DNA of 64,000 nt from Streptomyces sp. SID12488 (GCF_010548275.1 NZ_JAAGLT010000016.1:1-64000), one strand, 5' to 3'. Positions 1 to 7,567 are shown, numbered from the stretch's first letter. Program-made: numbers and translations. Notes: generated by a model from the letters alone, not told the origin.

Positions 1-110
1 GTTTACTACTTCAAAGGAACCTCAACCCACAGACAAAGCCTGTGAGCCGGGGTATCAACAAACTTGGCGTTGATTTTTGGCACGCTGTTGAGTTCTCAAG
101 GAACGGACGC
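1..110 (-). other. rRNA operon leader RNA, partial (16S lies outside window)
   Basis: Read on the minus strand this carries the conserved Streptomyces pre-16S leader block: GTTCCTTGAGAACTCAACAG at 82-101, then the AGCGTGCCAAAAATCAACGC segment, and near the edge GAGGTTCCTTTGAA. This block normally lies between the rrn promoters and the 16S gene and takes part in antitermination and RNase III processing of the precursor. The 16S gene itself should begin left of position 1. The identification rests on familiarity with the leader, not on a search. Confidence 0.85.
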
Positions 111-170
111 TTCCTTCGTACTCACCCTCTCGGGCTTTCCTCCGGGCAGTTTCCCTTCGGTCTTGCGTTA

Positions 171-202
171 CCGACTCTATCAGACCGTTTCCGTATCCGA
201 TT
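171..202 (-). promoter_or_regulatory. rRNA operon promoter, proximal
   Basis: Minus-strand -10 TAGAGT lies at 174-179 within GGTCTGATAGAGTCGG. The -35 is poor (AATCGG at 197-202, spacing 17). A near-identical block recurs 82 bp upstream, as expected for the tandem promoters of actinobacterial rrn operons. A weak -35 is common in such promoters. Confidence 0.6.
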
Positions 203-252
203 TCCTCGGCGCTTTCCAGGTTTCCGCTTTCGCGTTTCCCTTTCCGGCGACT

Positions 253-284
253 CCGACTCTACCAGACCGTTTCGGGCCTGATTC
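253..284 (-). promoter_or_regulatory. rRNA operon promoter, middle
   Basis: Minus-strand -10 TAGAGT lies at 256-261 in GGTCTGGTAGAGTCGG, differing by one base from the proximal promoter block at 171-192. The duplication of about 20 bp around the -10 is visible directly. No good -35 is present. Confidence 0.6.
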
Positions 285-335
285 CCAGTCAGCGGGGCTT
301 GTCTTCCCGGCTGTTGGGCCGTTCCGACGAGTGAG

Positions 336-366
336 ACTTTAGCGGATTCCCTGCCTCCCGAGCCAA
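336..366 (-). promoter_or_regulatory. rRNA operon promoter, distal
   Basis: Minus-strand -10 TAAAGT lies at 336-341, with a possible -35 TTGGCT at 361-366 (spacing 19). It is the third of three stacked promoter-like sites firing leftwards, away from trpS. Confidence 0.45.
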
Positions 367-602
367 TCGGGGGGTGCGCCCTTTCGAACGCGGATTCCTC
401 ATTTCGCAAATACGCATGCCAATGACATGCCAGCGGCGCGACGACAAGTCGTCGACCGTTGCTTGGTACCTGCGGAATGGCTGTCCGGGGACCGACCGGG
501 GTCGGCGCTCACGTCGAACAACTCGGAGAACACTACGTATGGGCCTGGGACGTGTCAACTCGGTGTCGGAGGGGGCGTCGGCGGCGTAGTCTCGTGGACG
601 TG

Positions 603-644
603 ATGACTACGCATACGTGCACCCAGCAGTGGTGGGCCGCCTGA
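603..644 (+). CDS. Trp leader peptide of the trpS attenuator
   Basis: A 13-residue ORF reads MTTHTCTQQWWAA and ends in TGA at 642-644. The tandem tryptophan codons (TGG TGG, 630-635) sit inside the ascending arm of the first RNA hairpin, where a stalled ribosome would mask it. GTG at 600 is in frame just before the ATG. The Shine-Dalgarno sequence is weak. The peptide has no expected function beyond sensing charged tRNA-Trp. Ribosome-mediated attenuation of the auxiliary trpRS1 gene has been reported in S. coelicolor, and this looks like the same arrangement. Confidence 0.85.
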   Translation: MTTHTCTQQWWAA

Positions 645-665
645 CGGCGGCCGTACACACGTATG
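612..665 (+). promoter_or_regulatory. trpS attenuator, anti-antiterminator hairpin (1:2)
   Basis: An outer stem CATACGTG (612-619) pairs with CACGTATG (658-665). An inner stem GGCCGCC (635-641) pairs with GGCGGCC (646-652). The inner right arm (646-652) is also perfectly complementary to 674-680, the left arm of the terminator, giving the alternative 2:3 antiterminator when ribosomes stall at the Trp codons. Confidence 0.85.
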
Positions 666-670
666 TACTC

Positions 671-703
671 AACGGCCGCCGCCTCGGCGGCCGTTCTTGT
701 TTC
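671..703 (+). terminator. trpS attenuator terminator (3:4)
   Basis: A 10-bp perfect stem AACGGCCGCC (671-680) pairs with GGCGGCCGTT (686-695) around loop GCCTC, followed by the T-rich tract CTTGTTTC. It is an intrinsic terminator placed between the leader peptide and trpS. Charged tRNA-Trp should favour it, and Trp-tRNA shortage should disrupt it through 646-652/674-680 pairing. Confidence 0.9.
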
Positions 704-763
704 TCCCTCCAGAGGGGGTCGGCCGGCCGGGTGCGGTGGTCTCGACCAGGAGGTGGAGAAGAG

Positions 764-1801
764 ATGACACGGGTCTTCAGCGGGATCAAGCCGACCGGGC
801 ATCTGACACTGGGGAACTACCTGGGGGCCATGCGGCGGTGGGCCGCGGTGGACCAGCATCGGGCGGACTCCCTGTTCTGCGTCGTCGATCTGCACGCGCT
901 GACCGTTGATCATGATCCCGCGCGCGTGCGGCGGCTCAGTCGGCAGGCGGCCACGCTGCTGCTGGCCTCGGGTCTCGACCCGGAGCTGTGCACCGTCTTC
1001 GTACAGAGTCATGTGGACGAGCACACGCGGCTGTCGTACGTGCTGGAGTGCGTGGCGTCCGACGGGGAGATGCGGCGGATGATCCAGTACAGGGAGAAGG
1101 CGGCGCGGGAGCAGGCGCGGGGTGGGAGTGTGCGGCTGTCGTTGCTGACGTATCCCGTGCTGATGGCGGCGGACATCCTGGCGTACGGGGCCGACGAGGT
1201 GCCCGTCGGGGACGATCAGACGCAGCATGTCGAGTTGACCCGGGATCTGGCTGTGCGGTTCAACCAGCGGTACGGGCATACGTTCGTGGTGCCGCGGGCC
1301 ACGCGTCCGGCGGTGGGTGCTCGGGTCATGAATCTTCAGGAGCCGACGTCGAAGATGGGGAAGAGCGAGGACGTCGGGCCGGGGATCGTCTATCTGCTCG
1401 ATGAGCCCGACGTGGTGCGGAAGAAGGTCATGCGGGCCGTGACCGACAGCGGCCGGGACGTCGAGTACGACCCGGAGGGGCGGCCGGGGGTCGCGAATCT
1501 GCTGGAGATCCTGGCGGCCTGCACGGGTGGGGAGCCGTCCCAGCTGGCCGGTGTGTATCAGTCGTACGGGGATTTGAAGAAGGACGTCGCGGATGCCGCG
1601 GTCGAGATCCTCAGGCCCCTGCGGGACCGGCACAGGGAGTTGTGCGCGGATCCCGCGTTTGTGGAGGGGGTGCTGCGGGACGGGGCGGAGAGAGCGCGGG
1701 CGATCGCGCGGCCGACCGTTGATGCCGCTTACCGTGCGATCGGGCTGCTGCCTGCGCAGCCCGAGGTCGCGGTCAGGGTCGAGGTGGGCATGGGTCGGTA
1801 G
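764..1801 (+). CDS. trpS: Tryptophanyl-tRNA synthetase (auxiliary, attenuator-controlled type)
   Basis: This 345-residue class I aminoacyl-tRNA synthetase charges tRNA-Trp with tryptophan in the cytoplasm. The HIGH-like PTGHLTLGNY is at residues 10-19 and the KMSKS-like SKMGKSE lies in the middle. ATG 764 was chosen for the strong AGGAGG at 749-754; upstream in-frame codons run through the attenuator. The gene sits behind a complete Trp attenuator (603-703), so it is probably induced when tRNA-Trp is under-charged. In S. coelicolor the equivalent gene (trpRS1) is the inducible, indolmycin-resistant isozyme. That this copy is drug-resistant is inferred from context, not read from residues. Confidence 0.95.
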   Translation: MTRVFSGIKPTGHLTLGNYLGAMRRWAAVDQHRADSLFCVVDLHALTVDHDPARVRRLSRQAATLLLASGLDPELCTVFVQSHVDEHTRLSYVLECVASDGEMRRMIQYREKAAREQARGGSVRLSLLTYPVLMAADILAYGADEVPVGDDQTQHVELTRDLAVRFNQRYGHTFVVPRATRPAVGARVMNLQEPTSKMGKSEDVGPGIVYLLDEPDVVRKKVMRAVTDSGRDVEYDPEGRPGVANLLEILAACTGGEPSQLAGVYQSYGDLKKDVADAAVEILRPLRDRHRELCADPAFVEGVLRDGAERARAIARPTVDAAYRAIGLLPAQPEVAVRVEVGMGR

Positions 1802-1826
1802 GCGCGGTGGCGACCGGGCTTCAGCT

Positions 1827-2639
1827 TCAGTTGGTGTTGCCGGCGGCCAGGGCGCGGCTGCGGTCGCGGGCGGCTTCGAGGGCGGCGATGAGGGCGGCTC
1901 GTACGCCGTGGTTCTCGAGTTCGCGGATGGCGCTGATGGTGGTGCCCGCGGGAGACGTGACGTTCTCGCGGAGCTTCACCGGGTGTTCGCCGCTGTCGCG
2001 GAGCATCACGGCGGCGCCGATCGCGGACTGGACGATCAGGTCGTGGGCCTTGTCGCGAGGCAGGCCGAGCAGGATGCCGGCGTCCGTCATGGCCTCGACC
2101 AGATAGAAGAAGTACGCCGGGCCGGAGCCGGAGAGTGCGGTGCAGGCATCCTGCTGGGACTCGGGGACGCGGAGTGTCTTGCCGACGGCACCAAAGATCT
2201 CCTCGGTGTGGGCGAGGTGCTCCGCGGTGGCGTGGGTGCCTGCGGAGATGACCGACATGGCCTCGTCGACGAGGGCCGGCGTGTTCGTCATGACGCGGAC
2301 GACCGGGGTGCCGGTGGTGAGGCGGGTCTCGATGGAGGTCGTGGTGATGCCCGCGGCTCCGCTGATGACCAGGCGGTCGACGGGGACGTGGGGGGCGAGT
2401 TCGTCGAGGAGGGTGCCCATGTCCTGCGGTTTGACCGTGAGGATCAGGGTGTCGGCCGTCTTCGCCGCTTCCGGGTTGGTGACCGGGGTCACTCCGTAGC
2501 GGGTGCGGAGTTCTTCGGCTCGTTCCGGGCGGCGGGCGGTGACCAGGAGGTCGGCCGGGGCCCAGCCTGCCCGGATCATTCCGCTGAGCAGGGCTTCGCC
2601 GATCTTGCCGGTGCCGAGGACTGCGACTTTCTGGGTCAT
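1827..2639 (-). CDS. proC: Pyrroline-5-carboxylate reductase
   Basis: This 270-residue protein catalyses the last step of proline synthesis, NAD(P)H-dependent reduction of pyrroline-5-carboxylate. The N-terminal Rossmann motif is VLGTGKIGEALLSG (residues 7-20), and the C-terminal dimerisation signature is SGSGPAYFFYLVEAM. Length is normal for the family. It converges on trpS with a 25-bp gap and no obvious terminator between them. Confidence 0.96.
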   Translation of the reverse strand: MTQKVAVLGTGKIGEALLSGMIRAGWAPADLLVTARRPERAEELRTRYGVTPVTNPEAAKTADTLILTVKPQDMGTLLDELAPHVPVDRLVISGAAGITTTSIETRLTTGTPVVRVMTNTPALVDEAMSVISAGTHATAEHLAHTEEIFGAVGKTLRVPESQQDACTALSGSGPAYFFYLVEAMTDAGILLGLPRDKAHDLIVQSAIGAAVMLRDSGEHPVKLRENVTSPAGTTISAIRELENHGVRAALIAALEAARDRSRALAAGNTN

Positions 2640-2732
2640 GGTTGCGGTGCCCTCCGGGGGTTGCGTCGTCCGGGGTCATCCTCGCATCGGGGGCGGGTGG
2701 GTGGGATGGGTGTCCGGTGGGCGGGATGTTCG

Positions 2733-2816
2733 TCCCATCCCGTATCTGGGGGCTGCGCCCCCAGACCCCCGCTTCGGCCCTGAAGGGGCCTCGTCCTCAA
2801 ACGCCGGACGGGCTGG
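2733..2816 (-). repeat. Dispersed intergenic repeat, copy A
   Basis: On the minus strand this contains CAGCCCGTCCGGCGTTTGAG, then GACGAGGCC, an inverted repeat around CCTTCAGGG, GGGGGTCTGGGGGCGCAGCC and a GGGATGGG end. The same ordered blocks occur at 21059-21142 and 26029-26118 on the plus strand, and a fragment occurs at 36919. The GGGGGC-type palindromic arm could form a hairpin at the end of the ABC operon. Confidence 0.85.
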
Positions 2817-2846
2817 GGTGCCTGGATCTCGGCTGCAGAGGTGTCG

Positions 2847-3647
2847 TCACTGGGTTCGGCGGCGGAGGGTTGCCGCGCCGAGGGTCAGGACCAGTAGGGC
2901 GCAGGTCGCGACGATCAGGATGTCTCGTACGAAGGTGGCTGTGATGTCCGTGTGGGTGAGGACCTCGTTCATGCCGTCCACGGCGTAGGACATGGGGAGG
3001 ACGTTCGAGATCGCTTCCAGGACCGGGTGCATGTTGGAGCGGGGGGTGAAGAGGCCGCAGAGGAGAAGTTGGGGGAAGATCACCGCCGGCATGAACTGGA
3101 CCGCCTGGAACTCCGACGACGCGAAGGCCGAGACGAAGAGGCCCAGGGCGGTGCCCAGCAGGGCGTCCAGCAGGGCCACCAGGAGGAGCAGCCAGGGGGA
3201 GCCCGTCACGTCCAGGCCGAGGAGCCAGACCGCCAGGCCGGTGGCCAGGGCCGACTGGATGATCGCGAGGATTCCGAAGGCCAGGGCGTAGCCGGCGATG
3301 AGGTCGCCTTTGCCCAGGGGCATGGCGAGGAGGCGTTCGAGCGTGCCCGAGGTGCGTTCGCGCAGGGTGGCGATCGAGGTCACCAGGAACATCGTGATGA
3401 GGGGGAAGATCCCGAGGAGCGACGCGCCGATGCCGTCGAACGTGTGCGCGCTGCCGTCGAAGACGTAGCGGAGCAGGAACAGGAGCAGGCTCGGGAGCAC
3501 GATCAGCATCGCGATGGTGCGCGGGTCGTGCCGGAGTTGCGCCAGGACCCGGATCGCGGTGGCCGTGGTTCGGGAGGCGTTCAGGGCCGAGGTGGAGGTC
3601 GGGGCCGGGTTGGGGGTGGGAGTAGGAGTGGCGGGCGCGGTGGTCAC
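2847..3647 (-). CDS. ABC-2 type transporter permease
   Basis: A 266-residue membrane protein with about six hydrophobic segments, starting after a Pro/Thr-rich N-terminus of about 30 residues. The ABC-2 pattern is present, including TLRERTSGTLERLLAMPLGKGDL and a C-terminal conserved segment LPMSYAVDGM. GTG 3647 is chosen because it overlaps the ATPase stop codon by 4 nt (GTGA), indicating coupled translation. With the upstream ATPase it should form a dimeric exporter of the drug or lipid type. The substrate cannot be told from the sequence. Confidence 0.9.
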   Translation of the reverse strand: MTTAPATPTPTPNPAPTSTSALNASRTTATAIRVLAQLRHDPRTIAMLIVLPSLLLFLLRYVFDGSAHTFDGIGASLLGIFPLITMFLVTSIATLRERTSGTLERLLAMPLGKGDLIAGYALAFGILAIIQSALATGLAVWLLGLDVTGSPWLLLLVALLDALLGTALGLFVSAFASSEFQAVQFMPAVIFPQLLLCGLFTPRSNMHPVLEAISNVLPMSYAVDGMNEVLTHTDITATFVRDILIVATCALLVLTLGAATLRRRTQ

Positions 3648-4456
3648 TGGGTCTGCTCCTTCTTTGTTGTCGAGTTCTTCGCTTCGTCCACCAGGTGCAG
3701 GAACGCCGCTTCCACCGTCTCCGTCGCTGTGCGGGTGCGGAGGGCGTCCGGGGTGTCGTCGGCGAGGAGTTCGCCGTCGCGCATGAGGAGGAGGCGGTGG
3801 CAGCGTTCGGCCTCGTCCATGACGTGGGAGGAGATGAGGAGCGTCGCTCCGCGGGTGGCCGCGATGGTGTGGAACAGGGCCCACAGGTCGCGGCGGAGGA
3901 CGGGGTCCAGGCCCACGGTCGGCTCGTCCAGGACCAGGAGCTCGGGGGTGCCCAGGAGGGCCACCGCCAGGGAGACGCGGCTGCGCTGGCCGCCGGAGAG
4001 GTTGCCCGCGAGGGCGTCGGCGCGGGTGGTGAGGTCCACGTCGGAGATGGCTCGGGTGACGTTCTCGTGGCGGCGGTCGGCGGCTGCGCGGCCGGGGTCG
4101 AGGATCGCGGCGAAGTAGGCCAGGTTCTGGCGGACCGTCAGGTCGTCGTAGACCGAGGGGGCCTGGGTCACGTAGCCGATGCGGGTGCGGAGGGTGGCGT
4201 GGCCGGCGGGGTGGCCGAGGACGTCCAGGGTGCCGGTGACCTTGGCCTGGGTGCCGACGATCGCCCGCATGAGGGTCGATTTTCCGCAGCCCGAGGGGCC
4301 GAGCAGGCCGGTGATCCGGCCGCGCGGGACGGTGAAGTCGAGGCCGCGCAGGACTTCGCGGGTGCCTCGTACGGCGGTGAGGGATTCGGCTCGGACGGCG
4401 GGGGTGTGCGGGGTCGCTGTTCCGGTGTCGGGTGGACCGGAAGAGTAATTCATCAT
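3644..4456 (-). CDS. ABC transporter ATP-binding protein
   Basis: A 270-residue ABC ATPase of the DrrA/NatA type. Walker A is GPSGCGKST, the Q-loop is YVTQAP, the signature is LSGGQRSR, Walker B is LLVLDEPTVGL, and the switch histidine follows in LLISSHVMDEAERC. A -10 element lies 7 nt before ATG 4456 and there is no ribosome-binding site, so the message is probably leaderless. Longer in-frame versions (to 4627) read through the promoter and are unlikely. It is the first gene of a two-gene exporter operon with the permease. Confidence 0.92.
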   Translation of the reverse strand: MMNYSSGPPDTGTATPHTPAVRAESLTAVRGTREVLRGLDFTVPRGRITGLLGPSGCGKSTLMRAIVGTQAKVTGTLDVLGHPAGHATLRTRIGYVTQAPSVYDDLTVRQNLAYFAAILDPGRAAADRRHENVTRAISDVDLTTRADALAGNLSGGQRSRVSLAVALLGTPELLVLDEPTVGLDPVLRRDLWALFHTIAATRGATLLISSHVMDEAERCHRLLLMRDGELLADDTPDALRTRTATETVEAAFLHLVDEAKNSTTKKEQTQ

Positions 4457-4465
4457 GTGATGAAT
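4448..4465. promoter_or_regulatory. Palindromic operator over the ABC operon start codon
   Basis: A perfect inverted repeat ATTCATCA-TG-TGATGAAT overlaps both the last bases of the -10 and the first codons (ATG ATG AAT) of the ATPase gene. A bound dimer would block initiation. No regulator gene is adjacent, so the binding protein must be encoded elsewhere. Confidence 0.7.
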
Positions 4466-4492
4466 AATGCTCCCGTGGGCGGGTGCCGTCAA
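4464..4492 (-). promoter_or_regulatory. Promoter of ABC operon (leaderless)
   Basis: Minus-strand -35 TTGACG (4487-4492) and -10 CATTAT (4464-4469) are separated by exactly 17 bp. The -10 ends 7 nt before ATG 4456, so the transcript should start at the A of the start codon. It is the best consensus promoter found in the window. Confidence 0.8.
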
Positions 4493-4739
4493 GCGGGTGC
4501 GTGCGGTGGCGCATGCGTGCGGCGGCGTGCGGCGGCGTGATCGGAGGCAGGCGGTCCGGTTCGTACGCTTCCGATGCCTCCGGCCGCCGGGCGGGCCCGC
4601 TGCGCGATCAACTCCCGGTCCCGACAATGCATTTCAGTGCGAGGTCATATGCCGCGCATGGTGGTCCGCCGTGCCGTCCCCCGGTGCGGGACCCACGCAT
4701 CTCCCGTGACCGTGGTTGATCGTCGGAGGTGCTTCTGTC

Positions 4740-5313
4740 ATGCGCGGTGGCGTACGCAAGGCCGATCTGTTCGGTTCTCTCGTCGTGTTCCTCGTCGCGC
4801 TGCCGCTCTGTGGGGGAGTCGCCGTCGCCTCCGGTGTGCCTGCCGAACTGGGGCTGGTGACCGGGATCGGCGGCGGCCTGGTCGCCGGGCTGCTGCCCGG
4901 CAGCAGCCTGCGGGTGAGCGGGCCGGCGGCGGGGATGACCGTGCTGGTCCACGAGGCCGTGCAGAGGTAACGGGGTGGGGACGCTCGGGGTTCTGGTGCT
5001 GGGGAATGTGTTCGAGGGGGTGCTGGTGGGGTTGGCGCTGGCGGTGGCGAAGACCGCGTGGGACACCAGCCATGTGCGGGTGGAGACCGAGGACCGGGGC
5101 GAGGCGGGGATCGTCCTACGGGTGCTGGGGCATGCGACGTTCCTGCGGCTGCCGAAGCTGCTGGACGAGTTGGAGGCCCTGCCGCGGGACCGGGAGGTGC
5201 GGCTGGAGCTGGGCGGGCTGCGGCACCTGGACCATGCGTGCACGGCGGCCCTGGAGGGGTGGGCCGCCGCGCGGGTTCAGGCGTTGACGGCGAGCAGCAA
5301 CTCGACGTCGTAG
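4740..5313 (+). pseudogene. SulP-family anion transporter remnant
   Basis: The first piece (4740-4970, GGAGGT ribosome-binding site) encodes the SulP N-terminus: LFGSLVVFLVALPLCGGVA then the GPAAGMTVLV segment. It ends at a stop codon. The second piece (4975-5313), in another frame, encodes the last membrane helix VFEGVLVGLALAVA and a STAS-like tail with LRVLGHATFLRLPKLLDELE. The 250-300 residues that normally form the transport core are missing between them. This looks like an internal deletion plus frameshift, and the product cannot transport. The 3' end overlaps the convergent methyltransferase gene by 37 bp. Confidence 0.8.
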
Positions 5314-6056
5314 GTCTCCTCGACGATTCCGTCCGGGAAGACCTCCAGCAGGTGCCGCCGCTCCTCGGTGAGGAAGGCGGTGGCGTGTTCCTCGCCGGCG
5401 ACCAGGAACATCGAGTGGCTGCCGAGGTTGGCGAAGTGCGTGTCGACGGGGACGTGACGGCTCCAGCGGACCGTGCGGAAGGTGAAGTCCAGACGGTCGG
5501 TGGGGTCGGAGAGGGCGGCTCGGGCGGCGCTGCCGTTCACCTCTACGGACGGACGGCCGCCGAATGCGGCGAAGTGCGCACCGATGCGGTCCGTCTGGGC
5601 GACGATCCACGGCACGTCGAGGGCGTAGGTGTTCCACCACAGTGCCAGCGCACCGCCCGGACGCAGCACGCGGACCGCCTCCGGGGCGGCGAGGGCGGGG
5701 TCGGTCCAGTGCCAGGCCTGGGCGTAGGTGAGGAGGTCGGCGGAGTTGTCGGCGAGGGGCAGGTTGTTGCCGTTGCCCCTGACGATCGGTATGCCGGGGT
5801 GGGTGCGGCGGAACTGGGCGGCCATTCCGTCGCCGGGTTCGACGGCGATCACCTCGGCGCCACGGGCGTGCAGGAGGGTGGTCGCGATGCCGGTGCCGGC
5901 GCCGACGTCCACGACGCGGGAGCCGGTGAGGGGGCGGCCGGCCAGCTCCTCGATCGCGTCGAAGAGGGCGGGCGGGTAGGAGGGGCGGTTCGCCGCGTAC
6001 TGGGCCGCTGCGGCGTTGAAGGAGTGGGCGCGGGTGGTGTGCGAGGGAGCCGTCAT
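5277..6056 (-). CDS. Class I SAM-dependent methyltransferase
   Basis: A 259-residue enzyme with a Methyltransf_11-type fold. Motif I is VVDVGAGTGIATTLL (about residues 48-62), an acidic motif II lies in VIAVEPGDGM, and motif III-like sequences are YAQAWHWTD and VLRPGGALALWWNT. The HW-D pattern after motif II is typical of small-molecule methyltransferases of the UbiE/trans-aconitate group. The substrate is unknown. It lies convergent to the broken SulP gene, and the neighbours give no pathway clue. Confidence 0.88.
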   Translation of the reverse strand: MTAPSHTTRAHSFNAAAAQYAANRPSYPPALFDAIEELAGRPLTGSRVVDVGAGTGIATTLLHARGAEVIAVEPGDGMAAQFRRTHPGIPIVRGNGNNLPLADNSADLLTYAQAWHWTDPALAAPEAVRVLRPGGALALWWNTYALDVPWIVAQTDRIGAHFAAFGGRPSVEVNGSAARAALSDPTDRLDFTFRTVRWSRHVPVDTHFANLGSHSMFLVAGEEHATAFLTEERRHLLEVFPDGIVEETYDVELLLAVNA

Positions 6057-6118
6057 ACGGCCATGGTGACCCGGGTTCGGTGTGGGAGTGGTGGTTTTTG
6101 GTGTGCACCGGGGCTCGG

Positions 6119-6625
6119 CTAGGAGCGGCGGCGCTTCTTCGAGGGGTTGCCGGTGCGGCGCGTGGAGCGCTTCTCGTACCGCTCGACGGCGGTGTCGTAC
6201 TCCTCGCGGTGGAGTTTCTCGCCGGGGGCCTCGGTGAGGGAGCGGAAGAAGTAGGCGAGGAGGGAGCCGACGAAGCCGATGGCCAGCAGACCGCGGAGAG
6301 AGGCCTGACGGTCGGGGGCGGGGCGCTTGGTGAAGCCGTCCCAGGTGTGGCGGAAGGCGAGGGCGCTGCAGATCGCGAACATCACGACCATGAGGAGGGT
6401 GACGAAGTTGCCGATTTCCGCGATCCGGAGGCCCTGGTAGGCGAAGCGGAGGACGAGACAGGCGGCGACGAAGGCCGCGAGCGAGCCGGTGGCCGCGGCG
6501 ATGCGGCGGGCCGGGTAGCCGTTGTCGTGGTCGACCCAGGTCGTGCCGAAGAGGCGGATGGGCTCGGGGCGGGGACCGGGTGCGGAGCCCGCGGGTGTTT
6601 CCCGGATGTCGTGTTCGTCGCTCAC
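6119..6625 (-). CDS. Small integral membrane protein, function unknown
   Basis: A 168-residue protein. A polar N-terminus of about 40 residues is followed by about four hydrophobic segments (from IAAATGSLAAFVAACLVLRF to GLLAIGFVGSLLAYFF). It ends in a strongly basic tail (RSTRRTGNPSKKRRRS). No enzymatic motif is visible. The basic C-terminus probably faces the cytoplasm. I recognise it only as a Streptomyces-type conserved membrane protein. Confidence 0.75.
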   Translation of the reverse strand: MSDEHDIRETPAGSAPGPRPEPIRLFGTTWVDHDNGYPARRIAAATGSLAAFVAACLVLRFAYQGLRIAEIGNFVTLLMVVMFAICSALAFRHTWDGFTKRPAPDRQASLRGLLAIGFVGSLLAYFFRSLTEAPGEKLHREEYDTAVERYEKRSTRRTGNPSKKRRRS

Positions 6626-6667
6626 GCGTCGATTATCGCTCCGGGCGGGCGCGGGCTCCGCGGGGGA

Positions 6668-6817
6668 TCAGCTGCAGCGGGCGCCTTCGGCGAGGAGGCG
6701 CACGATGGCGTGGTCCGTGCCGGGGTTACTGCTGACGTTGAGGCGATAGCCGGGGGCGGTGTCGTCATAGCGGACCGCGACCTCGGCGTGTGCGGCACCG
6801 GCGAGGCCGGCGACCAT
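6668..6817 (-). pseudogene. Truncated SH3-like protein gene, N-terminal half
   Basis: A 49-residue ORF. Its VAVRYDDTAPGYRLNVSSNP and HAIVRLLAEGA match residue by residue the first half of the intact SH3-like protein at 7057-7386 (VRYYSVAPGVRLNVRSGPS, HIVRVLSEGA). It stops just after GARCS, where the intact protein continues into the WC segment. The C-terminal half of the domain is missing. It is probably a decayed paralogue. Confidence 0.6.
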
Positions 6818-6850
6818 GAGCTGCGCTTCAGGGATGGGGCATGGGGATCC

Positions 6851-6952
6851 TCAGGGGTTCCAGGGGGGGCAGGCCCGCAGCGGTCGGCTGTACGGCCGAC
6901 CGCTGCCGGTGTTCACGTAGGCGTCCGAGACGTGCTTACCGCCGGCGGCACG
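6851..6952 (-). pseudogene. SH3-like protein gene fragment, C-terminal half
   Basis: In the minus-strand frame ending at 6851 the sequence GGKHVSDAYVNTGSG copies the tail of the intact SH3-like protein (GEYVSDAYVHTGSD). It then runs into unrelated PYSRPLRACPPWNP and a stop. There is no start codon or N-terminal half attached. With the N-terminal fragment at 6668-6817 it looks like a rearranged or eroded duplicate. Confidence 0.55.
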
Positions 6953-7056
6953 GTCCCGGATGCCGCTCGGGAGAAAGCCGCCGGCGGCGCCCGGGAGCAG
7001 GACGGATCCCGTGTCCGGGGGGTCGCTGGTGATTCTCTGGGTGGTGGTGTCGGGGA

Positions 7057-7386
7057 TCAGGCGCAGTGTGAGGCGACGTAGCCGTCGCTGCCGGTGTGCA
7101 CGTAGGCGTCCGAGACGTACTCGCCGTCGTCGATGTTGTCCCAGATGTTCGACGTGCCGTACGGGCCCGCGATCGACTGGCCCGGTGTCTGGCACCAGAT
7201 CGGGACGCTGGCTCCCTCGGACAGAACGCGGACGATGTGGTAGCTGGTGCTGGGGCCGCTGCGGACGTTGAGGCGGACCCCTGGGGCGACCGAGTAGTAG
7301 CGCACGGTCGCACTCGCGGTGGCCGCCATGGTGACGGTCTCCTTCTCCGCGCTGCCGTCAACCTCTTCAGCACGCTCAACAGACAT
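7057..7386 (-). CDS. SH3-like (SH3b) domain small protein
   Basis: A 109-residue protein with a single bacterial SH3-type domain: LNVRSGPSTSYHIVRVLSEG, then the IWCQTPGQ strand, then a C-terminal VSDAYVHTGSDGYVASHC. Two cysteines (in WCQ and SHC) could form a disulfide. Start options are 7386 or an internal ATG giving MAATASATVRYY; neither gives an obvious signal peptide. Such domains often bind cell-wall peptides. A role in the wall is inference. Confidence 0.75.
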   Translation of the reverse strand: MSVERAEEVDGSAEKETVTMAATASATVRYYSVAPGVRLNVRSGPSTSYHIVRVLSEGASVPIWCQTPGQSIAGPYGTSNIWDNIDDGEYVSDAYVHTGSDGYVASHCA

Positions 7387-7567
7387 GAAGAACCTCCCCC
7401 GTTGGATCCCACGGCTGCCGTGGGCCCCGTTGATTCCCCCAAATCACGCTGTCAAACACATGTACGCAACTCGTACACGGAGATCAGCAAGCCGCCTCTG
7501 TCTCGTAACGGTCATCGACTAGGATCCGGTCTTCGCGCGCGCGGACGATCAGCACGGGGGTGGGCCC

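Noticed and set aside
533..1633. 366-codon minus-strand open frame across trpS
   Set aside because: It is the antisense shadow of trpS in high-GC DNA: Arg/Pro-rich, with no motif.
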